Shown: positions 62,304 to 64,000 of the stretch, piece after piece
How the letters are laid out: the number at the start of each line of letters is the position of its first letter
Position numbering within the stretch: position 1 is the first letter of the stretch
Made by a program: the position numbers and the translations under genes
DNA from: Certhia americana
Lineage: Eukaryota > Chordata > Aves > Passeriformes > Certhiidae
Length of the DNA stretch: 64,000 nt
Reading direction: 5' to 3'
Assembly: GCA_018697195.1 (NCBI GenBank)
Contig: CM031879.1
Coordinates: 34,982,228 to 35,046,227 of the forward strand
The notes under the pieces: model-generated
Database searches by the model: none
Told to the model about the DNA's origin: nothing
The model's input: only the letters and a program-made list of their open reading frames with translations

Positions 62304-63249
62304 CTCCTGAAAGGAACATATATGATGGACTTCTAAAATTCACAGTTAAATTTTGCTAAAGTTGAATCTAATTATATCCTCCAGTAATGGGAAGCAATTT
62401 AATAAATCACAGTAAAATGTAACTTTCGAGGGTGATGAAAGCACGTGGACTGAAAAACAGCTGCAGTTATTTCAACTTCATTACTGTGATAACACTATTA
62501 TTATTATGTATTATTCGTATTTTGATTTTAGATCCAGGCTAAATAAAACTTACTAAGGGAATGAGGACACATAAAATGATTGGTTGACTATAACAACTAG
62601 TTTAACAGTAAGATGAAAAATAGTACAAAAATCAGTGTTATAAGTTCAAAATAAGAATTGCAAACTCTCTTATGTCCTGTCATATATGAGAACAGGTCTG
62701 CAACACTGTGACATTTCAACAACTTAATCAGGAGAAACTGCCCAAGTTTCTGCCTGGGGTTAAAATGCAGAGTCATCGTTTCACAGCGTGACTTGAAATT
62801 TCAGTAAACCACAGAAGCAACCTGTCATACTTCATCTTGTCACAAATGTTTTTGCTGTGACCTCATAAGCATGAGGAATGTTCAAAGGGGGAGATAAAGG
62901 GGAAGATTTACTTTGCAGCCACTCCAGTTTAGACTTGATTTAGTACCTTCCCCAAACTCATGTATTTCAGTTGGCTGCAAGTATAGGCTGTACAAGAAAC
63001 ACCCCCAACTCCCAACTCTTTCTTCACCTTCTCTTTAGCCCTTGTAAATGCTTCTTTTCACCCTAGCAAACTTGGGACTTCCTCTTCCAGATAAATTGCT
63101 ACAGCTTATGTACATGTTCAGCAAACACGGCAAAAGGGTCAGCAGCTGGATAAAAAGACTGTCATTAATATATGCCGTGCAAAAGGGAGTGTGAGTACAG
63201 AAGTAAAAGTGAAGATCTTTGTCCATGCTGTGTCTACAATATGAAGAAG

Positions 63250-63970
63250 TGTTGGAGTCTGGAATCATGAGAAATATTTCTTTGCATGTTTTAGAGATTT
63301 TAAGATCTCTGACAAACAGTGTTTTTAACCTTTGTTCATGGAAAAAGGGCTTTTAAGCTCTGGAAGGAAGCAGAGTTCTCAATAGTGTGTATTAGACAGT
63401 AGAATAGTGTGTTGTTTTATCACAGGGTGAGAATTTTAGATATATGGGGTTTTAGGATGGCAGACAGGTGAAGGCAAGATGGAGAAAGCACATGGCTTTT
63501 GGGTTTCTTCTCCTTCCTCATCTATGGATGATATGAATATCATCCATATTCAGCAGTGAGGTGGCACGTTATGGTTGGCTTAGGGTAGAGTCTAATTTTC
63601 TAACAAAAATAATAGTTATTGGAGACATAAATACTGATTATGTGGATTGTAGTATAAATATCCACACCACCCTGAGGGTGGGAGCATTTGGTATTTGGTA
63701 GTTAGTATTTGGTATTTAGTAGGTAGTATTGGGCATTTGATATTCGGGGAGAGTGCCTGAATGTGTCTTGCTGCACAGATCTCTGCAGGGCAGGAGAAGA
63801 ATTTAAGGATAAAGAAATAATAAACTATGAAGAAAACATAAGAAGAGATGACTCGCAGCCTTTCCTTTTTAAGATCTCTGGCTGGGGAAAATGAAATTGT
63901 ACATTCACAGGTCAGCAGTAAACAGGCTGCCAGCAGAAAAACACAAAAATATTTTTTTATAAACCCAAGA
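63250..63970 (+). mobile_element. solo LTR, ERVK-like family, copy 3 (721 bp)
   Basis: It begins TGTTGGAGTCTGGAATCATG and ends ATAAACCCAAGA. The TATA box in TAGTATAAATATCC lies at about 63649-63662 and the poly(A) region AATAATAAAC at about 63814-63823. Compared with copies 1 and 2 it has a 26-bp perfect palindrome at 63523-63548 and a longer TTTGGTA-rich stretch after the TATA box. No viral coding sequence is attached within the window; only 30 bp remain to the window edge. Confidence 0.92.
63523..63548. repeat. perfect 12-bp inverted repeat with 2-bp spacer
   Basis: TATGGATGATAT at 63523-63534, spacer GA, and ATATCATCCATA at 63537-63548 are exact reverse complements. The sister LTR copies have CTGCCTCCATGTTCTGC or similar at this place and no inverted repeat. 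Confidence 0.97.
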
Positions 63971-64000
63971 AAGAAAGGTGTGAGAAGGCCCTGCAGACTG

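Larger units (their letters stand above)
59649..63243. other. non-coding sequence with TG/TA microsatellite and poly-T
   Basis: No gene is recognisable. There is a (TA)/(TG) microsatellite at about 60033-60062 and a T-rich tract at about 62275-62303. The 126-codon frame at 60948-61328 resembles nothing I know. Confidence 0.5.
63244..63976 (+). repeat. 6-bp target-site duplication AAGAAG/AAGAAA flanking an LTR
   Basis: AAGAAG at 63244-63249 and AAGAAA at 63971-63976 bracket the LTR with five of six bases identical, consistent with one later substitution. Confidence 0.75.

Overview
The window is AT-rich vertebrate non-coding DNA, almost certainly from a bird and probably a passerine. The evidence is the repeat content: several CR1 LINE fragments ending in the typical ATTCTATGATTCTATGA-like 3' tail, and long-terminal-repeat (LTR) remnants of endogenous retroviruses that look like avian ERVL and ERVK types. 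I see no SINEs. I recognise no protein-coding gene. The longest open frames outside repeats are about 100-145 codons and match no family I know, so the window is best read as intergenic or intronic sequence. A few splice-like intervals are listed as weak exon candidates only.

Layout. 1-43 kb: mostly unique AT-rich sequence with dispersed CR1 3' ends (about 1.4, 4.4, 17.3-17.9 and 18.6 kb) and one long CR1 copy on the minus strand (37.88-39.33 kb) that keeps a decayed reverse transcriptase. Simple repeats are scattered through it: a poly-T tract at 6.4 kb, an A/C-rich tract at 25.1 kb, and an exact 39-bp tandem duplication at 15.65 kb.

43-51 kb: a dense repeat cluster. Two solo LTRs of one family (43302-44014 and 49918-50564) have perfect 6-bp target-site duplications. 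A truncated minus-strand piece of the same family (47165-47468) lies beside a 650-bp minisatellite of 10-bp units and a GA-rich 20-bp tandem repeat that contains a 10-N gap. A different LTR lies at about 47.89-48.2 kb and a minus-strand ERVL LTR at 49037-49775.

51-64 kb: unique sequence, a CR1 reverse-transcriptase fragment (54.4-54.6 kb), and an ERVL solo LTR (57984-59643, 5-bp duplication GCCAT) that was later split by another LTR (58169-58856). A third complete copy of the 43-kb LTR family is at 63250-63970.

The most notable observations are these. The LTR family is present four times in 21 kb, and its three complete copies all end in GA instead of the usual CA, with flanking 6-bp duplications fixing that boundary. 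The decamer minisatellite sits in a CpG-rich composite locus. One LTR copy carries a 26-bp perfect palindrome that looks like a template-switch product. All family names come from recognition of sequence character, not from a database search.
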